Of a DNA stretch of 64,000 bases, positions 63,597 through 64,000 are shown piece by piece. Position 1 is the stretch's first letter. Each line of letters starts with the position of its first letter. The translations under genes and the position numbers were made by a program. A model generated the notes under the pieces. That model had not been told where the DNA came from. It worked only from the letters and a program-made list of their open reading frames with translations, and ran no database searches. This DNA is from CBDEUK01 sp965250225 (GTDB lineage: Bacteria; Pseudomonadota; Gammaproteobacteria; Eutrophobiales; Eutrophobiaceae), in assembly GCA_965250225.1 (NCBI GenBank), contig CBDFNQ010000024.1, positions 38,673 through 102,672 of the forward strand, in the 5' to 3' direction.

Positions 63597-64000
63597 CTAT
63601 TCGCCCGTGACACCTTGTATGGGTTTAACGACTCCCCAGCCTTTGCAACTAGGGCACTGCCAATGTAACGTCTTGGCATCAAAACCACATTGTTGACAAC
63701 AGTAAAAGGATTTATCTGCCAGTAACTTGCCTGTAAGATCCTTGATCGTCATCAGACTTTCTCTGGTTTCACCGGTACTTTGTGCAACAACATACTCAAT
63801 TAATTGATCAACACCACGCACAGATGGTTTCTTTTGTAATTCATTGGTAATGAATTTAATTGCCTTATCCTGTCCATCTTCCTCAGCGATTAAATGAACT
63901 AACTGCAACACCGCAGAAATACTGCCATGCTGATCAACTATTCTCTGTAAATAGGCCTTGTATTCGGACTTTTTATTTATCGCCGTGTAGATTTCATTCA
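63597..64000 (-). CDS. lapB: LapB/YciM, C-terminal part (partial)
   Basis: The frame is open from the window end (64000) to the stop at 63597, giving about 133 C-terminal residues. It ends with the rubredoxin-type metal site CQQCGFDAKTLHWQCPSC and WGVVKPIQG, diagnostic of LapB. LapB regulates LpxC proteolysis by FtsH and so lipopolysaccharide synthesis. The TPR and membrane parts lie beyond the window. The first methionine-type codon at 63911 is internal, not the start. Confidence 0.92.
   Translation of the reverse strand, partial: NEIYTAINKKSEYKAYLQRIVDQHGSISAVLQLVHLIAEEDGQDKAIKFITNELQKKPSVRGVDQLIEYVVAQSTGETRESLMTIKDLTGKLLADKSFYCCQQCGFDAKTLHWQCPSCKGWGVVKPIQGVTGE

Noticed and set aside
1..64000. 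tRNA, rRNA, insertion sequences, prophage or integrase genes
   Set aside because: No tRNA cloverleaf with a TTC-type T loop, transposase, integrase or long terminal inverted repeats was noticed on reading both strands.

Overview
This window looks like chromosome of a gammaproteobacterium, moderately AT-rich, with no insertion sequence, prophage, CRISPR array, tRNA or rRNA gene that I can see. The assignment rests on gene sets and orders typical of that class: hom-thrC-rpfE-type-recJ-prfB-lysS, nit-tldD, nrdR-ribD-ribE-ribBA-ribH-nusB-thiL, a class I (enterobacterial-type) adenylate cyclase, and csiV-mfd. A SoxCD-like sulfane dehydrogenase pair suggests thiosulfate or sulfur oxidation. The species cannot be named from the sequence.

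Layout. 1-180 is the 3' end of argG. 380-2854 is a membrane PAS-GGDEF-EAL protein. 2899-8824 is a minus-strand block that starts with a RiPP metallophore cassette of Hvf type: precursor HvfA with six cysteines in EG(S/N)CG motifs, MNIO enzyme HvfB and partner HvfC. It continues with an aldehyde dehydrogenase, a membrane-anchored FMN/Fe-S glutamate-synthase-like protein and a DoxX-type membrane protein. 9165-11936 holds lysS and prfB, the latter with its programmed frameshift. 12034-22536 is a ten-gene, one-strand signalling block: CheY-like, CheC-like, two Cph1-like histidine kinases, an orphan substrate-binding lipoprotein, two Rcp1-like receivers and two REC-GGDEF-EAL proteins. It sits between prfB and recJ, which are normally adjacent. 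22743-29408 holds recJ (two apparent frameshifts), an RpfE-type gene, thrC, hom and an AlaC-like aminotransferase.

29589-32487 (plus strand) holds nit, tldD and a small unknown gene. 32500-37811 (minus) has LpxR-like, MFS, aroC, a small unknown gene, a YigZ-like gene and an unknown lipoprotein. 37952-38918 (plus) is a DUF6502 gene coupled to a 52-residue lipoprotein. 38939-41434 is soxD, soxC and a TlpA-like thioredoxin. 41491-45990 is prmB, a GAF-HD-GYP phosphodiesterase and htpG. 46255-47956 (plus) has two lipoproteins and an acyl-CoA thioesterase. 48150-55012 (minus) is the riboflavin/nusB/thiL cluster with nrdR and glyA. 55486-59363 (plus) has cyaA and an MTI phosphorylase. 59412-64000 (minus) has csiV, mfd and the 3' part of lapB.

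Two themes run across the window. Cyclic di-GMP and phosphorelay signalling is heavily represented: three GGDEF-EAL proteins, one HD-GYP protein, two kinases and several receivers. In addition, many spacers between co-directional genes are built from 7-nucleotide tandem units at different stages of decay, several starting on the TAG or TAA stop of the upstream gene. A second, dispersed stem-loop element occurs after nrdR and after cyaA. Three apparent frameshifts lie within 2 kb (22.3-24.4 kb) and may be sequence errors or real lesions.
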